This document shows positions 28,731-36,386 of a DNA stretch of 64,000 nt, piece after piece (positions within the stretch are counted from its first letter, which is position 1; each line of letters starts with the position of its first letter). Made by a program: the position numbers and the translations under genes. The notes under the pieces are model-generated. The model ran no database searches, was not told where the DNA came from, and saw only the letters and a program-made list of their open reading frames with translations. This DNA is from Opitutus sp. GAS368. Its GTDB lineage: Bacteria > Verrucomicrobiota > Verrucomicrobiia > Opitutales > Opitutaceae. The DNA lies in contig NZ_LT629735.1 of the NCBI RefSeq assembly GCF_900104925.1, positions 3,145,001 to 3,209,000 on the forward strand, given 5' to 3'.

Positions 28731-28840
28731 CTGTAGCGGCGGTCTGTGACCGCCGCCGAGCACAAAATGGGCGGTGTCTTGCTGTAGCGGCGCTCTATGA
28801 GCGCCGTCTCGATCCCGGCGGTCGCAGACCGCCGCTACAG
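28731..28840. repeat. Tandem family C palindromes in front of dnaG
   Basis: The first hairpin is CTGTAGCGGCGGTCTGTGAC with CGCCG (28731-28757). The second, larger one starts GCTGTAGCGGCGCTCTATGA (28782) and ends GCAGACCGCCGCTACAG (28839). The pair fills the divergent region between dnaG and the DUF362-like gene, where both promoters would be expected. Confidence 0.8.
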
Positions 28841-28942
28841 GGTTTGCCTGCGGAAATTCTCTCCCAGATTAAACTTTTAACCGAAGTTGGGGTCTGTCAC
28901 GGTTCGCGCCCGGTCCATCCGGTCCACCGCGCGCCCATCCAC

Positions 28943-29998
28943 ATGCGTTCCCTCCTGTCGAAAACCGCCCTGATTCTTGCCCTCGTGTCCCTGTCCGGTG
29001 CCGCGGCCCGCGCCGCCGAGCCGGCTGCGCCGACCGCCCCCGTCTGGGAGCACAAGCTCTCTGATTTCAGCGACGCAGACTACCGCTACGCCGTCGAGCA
29101 GGTCCTGCAGGACTACGAGACCACCACCGGCCGCCACCTCGTGCCCGGCGCGAAAAAGAAGGTCGGTCTCAAGATCTACGCCGACTCCGGCCCCGGCCTG
29201 GCCACGCCGTTCGGCCTGGTGCGCGCCATCATCGCCTCGCTGGAAAAGCGCGGCTTTGAAAGGCAGAACATCTTCCTCGTCGGCCTGAACCCGCTCCGCC
29301 TCCGCCTCACCGGCTACCTGCCGTCGTTCGCAACCGGCATCCTGCCGTTCCCGGGCCATCCGGTCTACGTGCTCGAGTCGGGCAAGTTCTACGATCCGGC
29401 CTGGTTCTACGACAGCCCGCTGCCCTCGCGCTTCGACCCGATCTCGAACGACCAGGCCGTGAAGAACGCCGCCGGCGGCAAGTCCATCACCACCACCGAG
29501 GAGGACCGCAAGAGCTTCCTCGCCACGCCGTTGTTCCTCGACGCCGACTTCTGGATCAACCTGCCGGTCTACACCGACCATCCGGTGCTCGGCATCAACG
29601 GCGCGCTGGTCAACGCCACGCTCTGGAACGCCTCGAACACCTTCCGCTTCTTCAAGAGCCCGGCCACCGCGCCCGCCGCTGTCGCCGAGATGGCCGCCAT
29701 CCCCGAGCTGCGCGAGAGCTGGGCGCTCAACATCGCCAGCCTGCAGCTCTACCAGTTCATCGGTGGCCCGTATTTCAACTCCCTCTACACCGCCTCCGAG
29801 CCGCGCCTGCTCATGACCACCGACCCGGTGCTGCTCGACTCGATCATGCTCGAGCGCATCAACGCCGTGCGGAAACGCAACGGCTTCGATCCCGTGACGG
29901 AGGACGACGCCCGCATGCTCGACTTCGCCCAGCAGCTCGGCGTCGGCTCGACCGACACGGCGCACGTCACCTGGCGCAAGATCAACGACGGGAAGTGA
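28943..29998 (+). CDS. Exported DUF362-like protein
   Basis: 351-aa protein with a signal peptide (MRSLLSKTALILALVSLSG, cleavage near ARAAEP). The central segment DADFWINLPVYTDHPVLGI followed by NGALVNATLWN resembles the DUF362 core, in which INLPxxKxH is followed by GALKN; here the usual Lys-x-His is Thr-Asp-His. A later DPVLLDSIMLERINAVRKRN also fits that family. No iron-sulfur cysteines are present. ATG 28943 opens the signal peptide; the longer open frame upstream is antisense to dnaG. The gene stands alone, convergent with the PH-domain gene across a family A repeat. Confidence 0.7.
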   Translation: MRSLLSKTALILALVSLSGAAARAAEPAAPTAPVWEHKLSDFSDADYRYAVEQVLQDYETTTGRHLVPGAKKKVGLKIYADSGPGLATPFGLVRAIIASLEKRGFERQNIFLVGLNPLRLRLTGYLPSFATGILPFPGHPVYVLESGKFYDPAWFYDSPLPSRFDPISNDQAVKNAAGGKSITTTEEDRKSFLATPLFLDADFWINLPVYTDHPVLGINGALVNATLWNASNTFRFFKSPATAPAAVAEMAAIPELRESWALNIASLQLYQFIGGPYFNSLYTASEPRLLMTTDPVLLDSIMLERINAVRKRNGFDPVTEDDARMLDFAQQLGVGSTDTAHVTWRKINDGK

Positions 29999-30011
29999 AG
30001 GGTTTTCCAAT

Positions 30012-30065
30012 GTAGGGTCGGCGCTTGCCGCCGGACCTCGGTCCGCCGACTAGCGGCGACCCTAC
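30012..30065. repeat. Family A palindrome between convergent genes
   Basis: Full element with arms GTAGGGTCGGCGCTTGCCGC and GCGGCGACCCTAC around CCGGACCTCGGTCCG. It occupies nearly all of the 70-bp gap between two gene ends and could act as a bidirectional transcript end. Confidence 0.85.
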
Positions 30066-30068
30066 AGG

Positions 30069-31067
30069 TTAATTCAACGCCACGCGCAGGGCCCGGGCCT
30101 CGGCGGCGAGCTCGCGCGCCGCGGCCAGCACGTCGGCATCGGTCGATGAGGCGGTCTCCACTGGCGCGACATGAACCGCGGCCAGCGCCGCGCGCTGCAT
30201 TTCCTCCGGATCGCCGAGGCCGCTGTCGCGGAAGCGCCGCAGCCGCTCCTGGATCAGGTCGCGGATCTCATGGGCATTGTCCACGCCGTGGAAATAGCCG
30301 ATGTGCAGCGAGTCTTCGTGCCGTTGCCGGCCGGGGGCCACGTCGCCGCCGCCGGCGGACTGGACCTTCAGGTCGGCCAGGCCGAGCACGCGCTGCAGCG
30401 GGCCCTGCGAGACCTCGACCTGTTGGAGGTTGGCAAAGCTCATGGTGATCTCCTGCACGCGGGCGACGCCAGTGCGGATGCGCAGGCTGCGATCGGTGAC
30501 CATATACCACCGCATCTCGAAATCGAGCCGGCGGATGGCGTAGGTGAGGGGCAGTTGCAGCAGGTAGAGGGTGAGACCGAGGATCTTCAGCGCCCAGAGG
30601 ATGGGAAACGCCCAGGGCGGCAGCATGATCGCGAGCTCGACGAAGACCTGGAGGAATCCGTCCCAGCCGCCGACGCGTACGCGCCGCCGGACCGGCTTCT
30701 TCGCGGCATTCGGGGCCGCCGGGGCCGCGGGCTTGAGTCCGGTTTGCTGCGTGGCCTTGAGGGCCGTGAGGGCCTGGTCCGCCTGCTCGACCAAGGTGGC
30801 CGGGTGACCGGCCACCGCCCGGGCCGTGGCGGCGCGGCGGGCCTTCTCGATGCGCGCGGTTTCCTCGACGCTGACAAACACGAAGGCCCAGAACACGATG
30901 CCGGCGAAGGCGAGCACCTGGGTGACGCTCCACGCGAACAGGCGGAGCCGGTAGAAATTCTTCCCGGCGCGGAAGACGCGGAGCGAGGCCGGGTCGCCCT
31001 GCGGGGCGTGCGGCTCGGGCGGGACCTTGAGCCAGCGCAGGACGAAGGTGCTGTAGCGATTATACAT
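30069..31067 (-). CDS. Membrane protein with bacterial PH (bPH2, DUF304) domain, long form
   Basis: 332-aa protein. Two membrane regions (about residues 42-66 and 150-180) are separated by an alanine-rich cytoplasmic or periplasmic linker. A bPH2-like domain follows (about 185-280) with RWYMVTDRSLRIRTGVARVQ, ITMSFANLQQVEVSQGPLQR and LGLADLKVQSAGG, the usual family strands. The C-terminus is a short alanine-rich helix. Bacterial PH-like domains of this type are usually membrane-associated with unknown ligands. It is downstream of a second, shorter PH protein on the same strand with a repeat of about 190 bp between them. Confidence 0.82.
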   Translation of the reverse strand: MYNRYSTFVLRWLKVPPEPHAPQGDPASLRVFRAGKNFYRLRLFAWSVTQVLAFAGIVFWAFVFVSVEETARIEKARRAATARAVAGHPATLVEQADQALTALKATQQTGLKPAAPAAPNAAKKPVRRRVRVGGWDGFLQVFVELAIMLPPWAFPILWALKILGLTLYLLQLPLTYAIRRLDFEMRWYMVTDRSLRIRTGVARVQEITMSFANLQQVEVSQGPLQRVLGLADLKVQSAGGGDVAPGRQRHEDSLHIGYFHGVDNAHEIRDLIQERLRRFRDSGLGDPEEMQRAALAAVHVAPVETASSTDADVLAAARELAAEARALRVALN

Positions 31068-31081
31068 CAGAGGGGAATTTG

Positions 31082-31271
31082 ACCACGGATGACACGGATT
31101 AACACGGATGGGAACAGGAGGAAACGGAGGGAACAGAGGTGGGATAATTCAGAAGCCAGAAAGCCGGGAGCCAGGTTCATGGTTTCCTGGTTTCTAAATA
31201 CCTCGGTTATCTCTGTTACCTCCTGTGAAAATGATTTGTTGGGCTTGGGATTTATCCGTGTCCATCCGTGG
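31082..31271. repeat. Long inverted repeat between the two PH genes (family H)
   Basis: Left end ACCACGGATGACACGGAT and right end ATCCGTGTCCATCCGTGGT are complements except for one or two bases. Inner segments GGAACAGAGG and CCTCGGTTATCTCTGTTACC pair a second time, and an AGCCAGAAAGCCGGGAGCC motif lies near the centre. The 190-base element is AT-richer than the genes. A related half element is at 63937-63960. Confidence 0.75.
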
Positions 31272-31278
31272 TTAAAAA

Positions 31279-31824
31279 TCAGGAGCGCCTGGACAGCGCT
31301 TCGCGGACGGCGCGGAGCTCGGCGGCGGTCTCGCGCAACGCGGCGGCGAGTTCGCCCTGGCCACCGGTGGGGGCGAACGGAACGGCGCCCAGCGCTGCGG
31401 TCACCGGGGCGAGGTGGTGGGCGTGGTCCTTCACGCCGCGCATGCGGGAGTAAAGGAAGTCGCGCAGCGCCTCGAATTCCTTGATGCCCTCGATGGTCAT
31501 CTCGGCGGAGGAGTTGCCGGAAGCGGTCTGAACGAGGATGCGGGCGAGGCCGAGCCAGCGCTCGACGACATTGGAGCGCAGGTGGATGTCCTGGATACGC
31601 GCGTAGTTCACGATGATCTCGCGGCGGAAGAGGATGCCCCAGCTCATCGAGATGCCGTCGTCGGTGAATTTGTAGCGCATCGTGCTGTAGCGGAACCACA
31701 GGTAGGGCGCGATGATCGGGAACAGCGGCGGGATGAGGAGGGAGCTGAGCAGGTAATAGGTCCACAGCGCCTTCTCGGGGCGCTCGAGGGACTGGATGTG
31801 CCGGTCGGCGGCGGGGTCGGTCAT
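31279..31824 (-). CDS. Membrane protein with bacterial PH (bPH2, DUF304) domain, short form
   Basis: 181-aa protein. A hydrophobic hairpin (about residues 20-48, ALWTYYLLSSLLIPPLFPII) precedes a bPH2 domain (about 48-125) with STMRYKFTDDGISMSWGILF, IIVNYARIQDIHLRSNVVER and LGLARILVQTASGNSS. The C-terminal helix GELAAALRETAAELRAVREA resembles the end of the longer PH protein encoded next, suggesting the two form a hetero-oligomer. The start is ATG 31824. Confidence 0.82.
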   Translation of the reverse strand: MTDPAADRHIQSLERPEKALWTYYLLSSLLIPPLFPIIAPYLWFRYSTMRYKFTDDGISMSWGILFRREIIVNYARIQDIHLRSNVVERWLGLARILVQTASGNSSAEMTIEGIKEFEALRDFLYSRMRGVKDHAHHLAPVTAALGAVPFAPTGGQGELAAALRETAAELRAVREALSRRS

Positions 31825-31910
31825 GCGCGGAGAAAAGCCGGTCGGGCCGGACGGCGCAAGCGCGTCGCAGTTGCACGAACGGGGTTAATTTCCACCCATC
31901 CAGCCAAAGC

Positions 31911-31942
31911 CAAACAAAAGGCGCGCCGTGATGGGCGCGCCT
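31911..31942 (-). terminator. Rho-independent terminator after the TIG-like lipoprotein gene
   Basis: On the minus strand the perfect 9-bp stem AGGCGCGCC / GGCGCGCCT with a six-base loop is followed by TTTTGTTTG. It lies 22 bases beyond the lipoprotein stop codon. Confidence 0.85.
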
Positions 31943-31964
31943 AAAAGAGGAATGCGTGATTTTC

Positions 31965-32885
31965 TTACTTCGCCGTGACCGTGACGGCGACGGAGCTTTC
32001 GCCGGCGCTGCTGGTGAAGAACAGCGAGCCGTTGCCGGGCTTGCCGCCTTGCACGGGCACGGTGACGCTGGTGCTGTTGGCCGGGACCATCACCTCGGGC
32101 ATGATCACGCTCTCGGGCACGTCGGTGCGGACGTCGATCAGCATGCCGCCGGCGGGCGCCGGGCTCGGGATGGTGAAGGTCAGCGCCTGCGACTCGCCCT
32201 GGCGGAGGACCAGCGCGGCGGGCGAAACCTGGAAGCTGATGGCGTCGACGCGGAACGTGCCGACGTCGAGGTTGCCGGTGACGGAATTCATGACGGACAG
32301 CTTGTAGGTCTTGCCGGCGGCCACGGCGGGGACGAAGAAGCTGAGCGAACTAGGCGACTCGAAGACGGTGCGGGTGGGCGTGGAGTCAAAGTAGACCAGG
32401 TCGGCGGTGGTGAAACCGGCGCCGAGGACGCTGACGCGCGAGCCGACCGGGGCGCGGGTGGCCTCGGAGCGGATGACGTAGCGGCCGGCGATGTTCATCG
32501 TCTGCAGCTCCGAATACATTTCCGTGGGCACGCCACCGGCGTTCTCCTTGGAGGTGAATTCGCAGATGAAGTAGTAGGTGGCGGACGCCCGGCCGGCGGG
32601 GATCTGGTATTCAAACTCCCAGATGTCGGTGCCGACGGAGCTCTTGGTCATCTTGTAGGCCTGGCCGTCGATGATGATGCGCGGGGCGATGCTGGCCGGG
32701 TCGATCTGGCCGTTCGTGGGCCGGAAGCTCGCCGTGATGGTGTAGATCTGCGACGGGTTGGCGGGGACTTTGTCCGGCGTCAGGTTGGTGATGGTGAGAT
32801 TGCAGCCGGTAAGGACCAGCAGCGTCGCCATGGCGGCCAGGGCCGACAAAATTCTGCTCGCGTGAAGGAAGGGAGTCTTGTGCAT
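31965..32885 (-). CDS. Lipoprotein with TIG/Ig-like beta domains
   Basis: 306-aa protein with a lipoprotein signal (lipobox VLTGC, Cys28). The mature part is beta-rich: an N-terminal domain (about 30-145), a TIG/IPT-like domain (about 150-215, RAPVGSRVSVLGAGFTTADL, YFDSTPTRTVF) and a C-terminal domain ending SVAVTVTAK. Serine/threonine-rich Ig-like strands suggest a structural or adhesive role on the cell surface or in the periplasm. It is monocistronic, with its own terminator, and divergent from hemW across 64 bp. No function can be assigned. Confidence 0.78.
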   Translation of the reverse strand: MHKTPFLHASRILSALAAMATLLVLTGCNLTITNLTPDKVPANPSQIYTITASFRPTNGQIDPASIAPRIIIDGQAYKMTKSSVGTDIWEFEYQIPAGRASATYYFICEFTSKENAGGVPTEMYSELQTMNIAGRYVIRSEATRAPVGSRVSVLGAGFTTADLVYFDSTPTRTVFESPSSLSFFVPAVAAGKTYKLSVMNSVTGNLDVGTFRVDAISFQVSPAALVLRQGESQALTFTIPSPAPAGGMLIDVRTDVPESVIMPEVMVPANSTSVTVPVQGGKPGNGSLFFTSSAGESSVAVTVTAK

Positions 32886-32949
32886 TTGGGTAAATTGACC
32901 GCCGGGGCCGCGTAGGCCGTTGGCTGATCGTAAATTGACTCATTTCATA

Positions 32950-34152
32950 ATGGTCCAGTTCCCCTCAGGGCAAGAAAAAGCTCAGACGCCGCCGCCCTCG
33001 CCGCTCGGCGTCTATCTGCACGTGCCCTTCTGCGCGTCGACGTGCGACTTCTGCGCGTTCTACCAAACCGTGCCGAAGGGTGACGCGGTGCGGCGTTATG
33101 TCGATGCCGTGGAAGCGGAAGCGGCGCTCGTTCCCTGGGACTCGCGGCGTGCGGCCACGGCGTTCTGGGGCGGCGGCACACCCGGCCTGCTCAAGCCCGC
33201 GGAACTCGAGCAGCTCGGCCGCATCATGCTGCTCTACGCCGGGCAGCCGGCGGAGTGGACCGTCGAGCTCGCCCCGGCCACCGTGACGGCGGACCGCCTC
33301 GCGGTGCTCAGGCAGCTCGGCGTGACGCGCGTTTCGATGGGCGTGCAGAGTTTCAACGCCGGCCTGCTCGACGCCCTCGGCCGGCAGCACACGCCCGAGC
33401 AGGTCTACCGGGCCTATGAGCTGATCCGCGCCCAGGGCTTCGCCAGCGTGAACCTGGACCTGATGTTCGCGCTGCCCGGCCAGAGCGAGGAGCAATGGCG
33501 CGCCGACCTCACCGAGGCGCTGCGGCTCGCGCCCGACCACCTCTCGACTTACTGCCTGACCTTCGAGGAGGACACGGCGCTGTGGATCAAGCTCTCCCAG
33601 GGCAAGGTGAAGCTGGATGCGGACAAGGAGGCGGCGTTCTACGTGAAGACCTGGGAGTTTCTCGAGTCGTCCGGCTACGCCCAGTATGAGGTGTCGAACT
33701 TCGCGCGCAAAGGCCACGCGTGCGTCCACAACCTCAACACCTGGAACATGCACGAATGGGTGGGCCTCGGCCCGTCGGGGGCGTCGCAGCACGCCGGCTG
33801 GCGCGCCGCCAACCCGTCCGACCTGACCCAATGGCACGCCGACCTCGCCGCCGGCCGCCGCGCCACCACGGACCGGGTGGCCCTGACCAACGACCTGCTG
33901 GCGGCCGACTCGGTGATCTTCGGGTTGCGGATGAACGAGGGCGTGTCGCTGCCGCGGCTGCGCCGGCGCTTCCCGACGCCCGGCTGGAACGGGTTGGAGG
34001 AACTGTTGCCCAAGTTTCTGTTCGGCGGGTTGCTCGTGGCGACCGTCGAGGGTCGCATCAGCCTGACCCCGCGCGGGCGCCTGCTGGCCGATGCGATCGG
34101 TGCGGATATCCTTGAGGCTTTCGAATCTGCTGCGAAGGTGGGGGTCAAATGA
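32950..34152 (+). CDS. hemW: Radical SAM protein HemW (coproporphyrinogen III oxidase-like)
   Basis: 400-aa radical SAM protein. The iron-sulfur cysteines are C28, C32 and C35 in PFCASTCDFCAF, followed by WGGGTPGLL and GVTRVSMGVQSFN. The HemN-type C-terminal domain is present (VSNFARKGHACVHNLNTWN, WVGLGPSGAS). The CxxxCxxC spacing lacks the additional Cys typical of true HemN, so a haem chaperone (HemW) role is favoured over the oxidase. ATG 32950 was chosen over an open frame starting at 32920. The stop overlaps the next gene by four bases (ATGA). Confidence 0.9.
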   Translation: MVQFPSGQEKAQTPPPSPLGVYLHVPFCASTCDFCAFYQTVPKGDAVRRYVDAVEAEAALVPWDSRRAATAFWGGGTPGLLKPAELEQLGRIMLLYAGQPAEWTVELAPATVTADRLAVLRQLGVTRVSMGVQSFNAGLLDALGRQHTPEQVYRAYELIRAQGFASVNLDLMFALPGQSEEQWRADLTEALRLAPDHLSTYCLTFEEDTALWIKLSQGKVKLDADKEAAFYVKTWEFLESSGYAQYEVSNFARKGHACVHNLNTWNMHEWVGLGPSGASQHAGWRAANPSDLTQWHADLAAGRRATTDRVALTNDLLAADSVIFGLRMNEGVSLPRLRRRFPTPGWNGLEELLPKFLFGGLLVATVEGRISLTPRGRLLADAIGADILEAFESAAKVGVK

Positions 34153-34634
34153 TCCGCCCCTGCCTGCTTCTTGCCCTGCTGGCCGCCCTGTTGACGTCGG
34201 GCTGCCAGACGAAGCCGCCTTCGGCGATGGACCAGCCGATGGTCGCGCGTTTTTTCCTGGAGGTCCGGCCGGGCACGCCCGGCACGGCGGTGCAGCTGCC
34301 GGTCAGCCGGGTCGTCCTGAACGTCAACCCCAAGCCGGTGCTCGTGGAATACGACATCGCCGATGTGAATTTTGCCAAGGTGGACCTGGGCTGGTGCCTT
34401 TACTTCCAGTTCACCGCCGCCGCCGCGCGCGATCTCTACCGGCTGAGCGCGTCCAACCTGGGCGGGCGGCTGGTGCTGATGCTCAACAATGCCCCGGTCG
34501 GGGCCCGCCGCCTCGACCAGCCGATCGCGGACGGGAACCTGCTGATCTTCGTCGAGGTGCCGAACGAGGAGCTGCCGCCCATCGCGGAGCGCCTCAAGCG
34601 CACGGCGGCGGCGATCGCCAAGAAAAACCGGTGA
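34149..34634 (+). CDS. Small lipoprotein coupled to hemW
   Basis: 161-aa protein with a lipoprotein signal (lipobox LTSGC, Cys19). The mature part contains a beta-rich region with RFFLEVRPGTPGTAVQLPVS and LGGRLVLMLNNAPVGARRLD, recalling the ligand-free SecD-like P1 or DUF-type fold, but I cannot name the family. It is translationally coupled to hemW by an ATGA overlap, so expression is linked even if function is not. Confidence 0.78.
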   Translation: MIRPCLLLALLAALLTSGCQTKPPSAMDQPMVARFFLEVRPGTPGTAVQLPVSRVVLNVNPKPVLVEYDIADVNFAKVDLGWCLYFQFTAAAARDLYRLSASNLGGRLVLMLNNAPVGARRLDQPIADGNLLIFVEVPNEELPPIAERLKRTAAAIAKKNR

Positions 34635-34692
34635 TTTTCGCCGCACGCCATTGGGATGTTGATGACAAGCGGCCAGAACCAAGGCGGGGTTA

Positions 34693-34806
34693 GCCACAAA
34701 GAGGCACAAAAAATGTGTGTGGCGACGGTGGAGGTTTGCGTCGCGCCGATAGGCGCACGGAAGGCTTTCGCCGACAGGCAGAATTCTTTTTGCGCCTTTT
34801 TGCGGC
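34693..34806. repeat. Inverted repeat upstream of and entering the M23 peptidase reading frame
   Basis: The left arm GCCACAAAGAGGCACAAAA and the right arm TTTTGCGCCTTTTTGCGGC pair with four mismatches of transition type. A nested palindrome, GTCGCGCCGATAGGCGCAC, lies between. The repeat is open in the frame of the downstream peptidase, which explains the odd N-terminal sequence of the longest version. Confidence 0.7.
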
Positions 34807-35822
34807 CAAAATGGATCGGCCTGGTTGCCTTGGGTTTGGTGACAGCGAACTTCGCCTCGGCCCAGCGCATCGAGTTCAGCTGGCCGACACCCAACAAGGC
34901 GTGGGAACAGGGTCGCGATTATGAGGCCTGGGTGCAGCCGACCGTCTCGGGCGAGCCCGAGTCCGGCCTCTTCGGCTGCGTGCGCCGCGGCGGCGGACAG
35001 TTCCACGAGGGGCTCGACATCCGCGCGACCAGCCGCGACCGGCACGGCGAGCCCACGGATCCGATCACGGCCGCGATGGACGGCGTGGTGCGCTACGTGA
35101 ACGCCTCGCCCGGCAACAGCAATTACGGGCGCTACATCGTCCTCGAGCACCCGGACCTCACCCCGGCGGTCTACACCCTCTACGCGCACTTGGCCAAGGT
35201 GGAACCCGGCCTCCGGCCGGGTTTGGTTGTGACGCGCGGGCAGGTCATCGCCACCATGGGCCGCAGCGAGGGCAGCACGGCCATCCCGAAGGAGCGGGCC
35301 CACCTGCACTTTGAGATCGGGCTGGTGATGACGCACGATTTCGCCTCGTGGTATGGCACGAAGAAATTCGGCAGCGCCAACGAGCACGGCCTCTACAACG
35401 GCATGAACCTGATGGGCTTTGACCCGAACGACTTCCTCCGCGAGTGGCGGCGGCGGCGCGTCGACAATTTCCAGGAGTATCTCGACAAGCTGCGCTCCGT
35501 GGTGCGCGTGCGGGTGGCGACCAGCCGCACGCCGGATTTCATCACGCGCTATCCCTCGCTGCTGCGGAAGCCGCTGCCGCTGGGCCTCGTGGCCGGCTGG
35601 GAGGTGGAGTGCAACTCCACCGGCCTGCCGTTTGCGTGGACGCCGCTCACGGCGGCGGAGCTCGCGGGCCAGCGGGACGGCACGGCGCGGATTGTGTCGG
35701 TGGACGCGGCGTTGCTGCGTGCGACCCGGTGCAGGTCACTCGCCAAAGCCACGAGTGGCGGCGGCTACACGCCCGGCACCGACCTCAGCACGATGTTGCA
35801 GCAGGTGTTCGGGCTGCGGTGA
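34800..35822 (+). CDS. Exported M23-family peptidase (LytM/peptidoglycan endopeptidase type)
   Basis: 340-aa from TTG 34800, which opens a signal peptide (RPKWIGLVALGLVTANFASA then QRIEF). The frame extends to ATG 34656, but those 48 codons are repeat sequence. The M23 domain has the zinc motif HEGLD (HxxxD) and the later HLHFE, with the typical NYGRYIVLEHPD and YTLYAHL segments. It is expected to cut peptide cross-bridges of peptidoglycan in the periplasm. A 27-base stretch (35197-35223, encoding VEPGLRPGL) is nearly identical to a family E intergenic repeat arm. The C-terminal 130 residues are unassigned. Confidence 0.85.
   Translation: MRPKWIGLVALGLVTANFASAQRIEFSWPTPNKAWEQGRDYEAWVQPTVSGEPESGLFGCVRRGGGQFHEGLDIRATSRDRHGEPTDPITAAMDGVVRYVNASPGNSNYGRYIVLEHPDLTPAVYTLYAHLAKVEPGLRPGLVVTRGQVIATMGRSEGSTAIPKERAHLHFEIGLVMTHDFASWYGTKKFGSANEHGLYNGMNLMGFDPNDFLREWRRRRVDNFQEYLDKLRSVVRVRVATSRTPDFITRYPSLLRKPLPLGLVAGWEVECNSTGLPFAWTPLTAAELAGQRDGTARIVSVDAALLRATRCRSLAKATSGGGYTPGTDLSTMLQQVFGLR
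35197..35223. repeat. Family E repeat arm inside the M23 gene
   Basis: 27 bases beginning AGGTGGAACCCGGCCTCCGG match the arm at 15911-15937 at 26 of 27 positions. The length is nine codons and the frame is kept. Confidence 0.75.
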
Positions 35823-35834
35823 GTTCTGGTTTGT

Positions 35835-35886
35835 GCAGGGTCGCCGCTCGCCGGCGGACCGGTCCGGCGCCAAGCACCGACCCTAC
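35835..35886. repeat. Family A palindrome between convergent genes
   Basis: Element starting GCAGGGTCGCCGCTCGCCGG and ending CCAAGCACCGACCCTAC in the gap between the M23 peptidase and TPR protein gene ends. The core CGGACCGGTCCGG is a perfect palindrome. Confidence 0.8.
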
Positions 35887-35891
35887 AGGAA

Positions 35892-36266
35892 TCAGCTCTG
35901 CGGTTTCAGTTTCCGGAGCAGCTTGCGGAATTCCGGGTCGGCCTTGAGGATTTCCAAGTCAGGATCCTGCTGCATCCAGTCGAGGTCGTCGTAGCCGAGC
36001 GACACGGCCTTGCGGAGCGAACGGAGGGCGTCGGGGCGCTTTTTGCAGAGGGCGAGGGAGCAGGCCAGGTTGTAGTGGGCCGTGGCGTTGTCCGGCTCGA
36101 GGCGCACCAGCTTGCGGTCCATCTTCAGGCCGTCCGCGATGCGGCCGACCTTGGTGTAGAGGCCGCCGAGCAGGCCGACGACGTCCACGTAGTCCGGGCA
36201 GCGGCGGTGCACCGCCTCGAAAAACTCGATTTCAAACTGGGGATCCGGTTTGGGTTTGATGGACAT
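35892..36266 (-). CDS. Small TPR protein
   Basis: 124-aa protein with two TPR-like units (about residues 33-100). VDVVGLLGGLYTKVGRIADG is followed by LVRLEPDNATAHYNLACSLA and RSLRKAVSLGYDDLDWMQQD, with a C-terminal DPEFRKLLRKL of the kind often closing such proteins. No signal peptide is seen, so it is probably cytoplasmic and mediates protein contacts. ATG 36266 is used; 17 more open codons upstream are repeat-derived (family G). Confidence 0.8.
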   Translation of the reverse strand: MSIKPKPDPQFEIEFFEAVHRRCPDYVDVVGLLGGLYTKVGRIADGLKMDRKLVRLEPDNATAHYNLACSLALCKKRPDALRSLRKAVSLGYDDLDWMQQDPDLEILKADPEFRKLLRKLKPQS

Positions 36267-36294
36267 GACTTTTAGGAAATCCCTACGGCCCAAC

Positions 36295-36386
36295 GACCAA
36301 ACGCCAAAGAAAAGCAAACGGCAAAATCCAAGGTTCGAATTTGGCCTTGGGGGCTTTGTTTGGCGTTTGGGCTTTGGAGTTTGGTC
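36295..36386. repeat. Inverted repeat between the fur-like and TPR genes (family G)
   Basis: Left arm GACCAAACGCCAAAGAAAAG and right arm TTTGGCGTTTGGGCTTTGGA, continuing to GAGTTTGGTC. The outermost GACCAAAC/GTTTGGTC pairing is perfect. The right end overlaps the fur-like stop codon (36385-36387). Confidence 0.75.

Noticed and set aside
31089-31484. Plus-strand open frame over the family H repeat and PH gene end
   Set aside because: Half is repeat and half is antisense to a PH-domain protein; no homology.
32950-34152. Oxygen-independent coproporphyrinogen oxidase HemN
   Set aside because: Length and the CxxxCxxC without the extra cysteine fit HemW better; no other haem genes are nearby.
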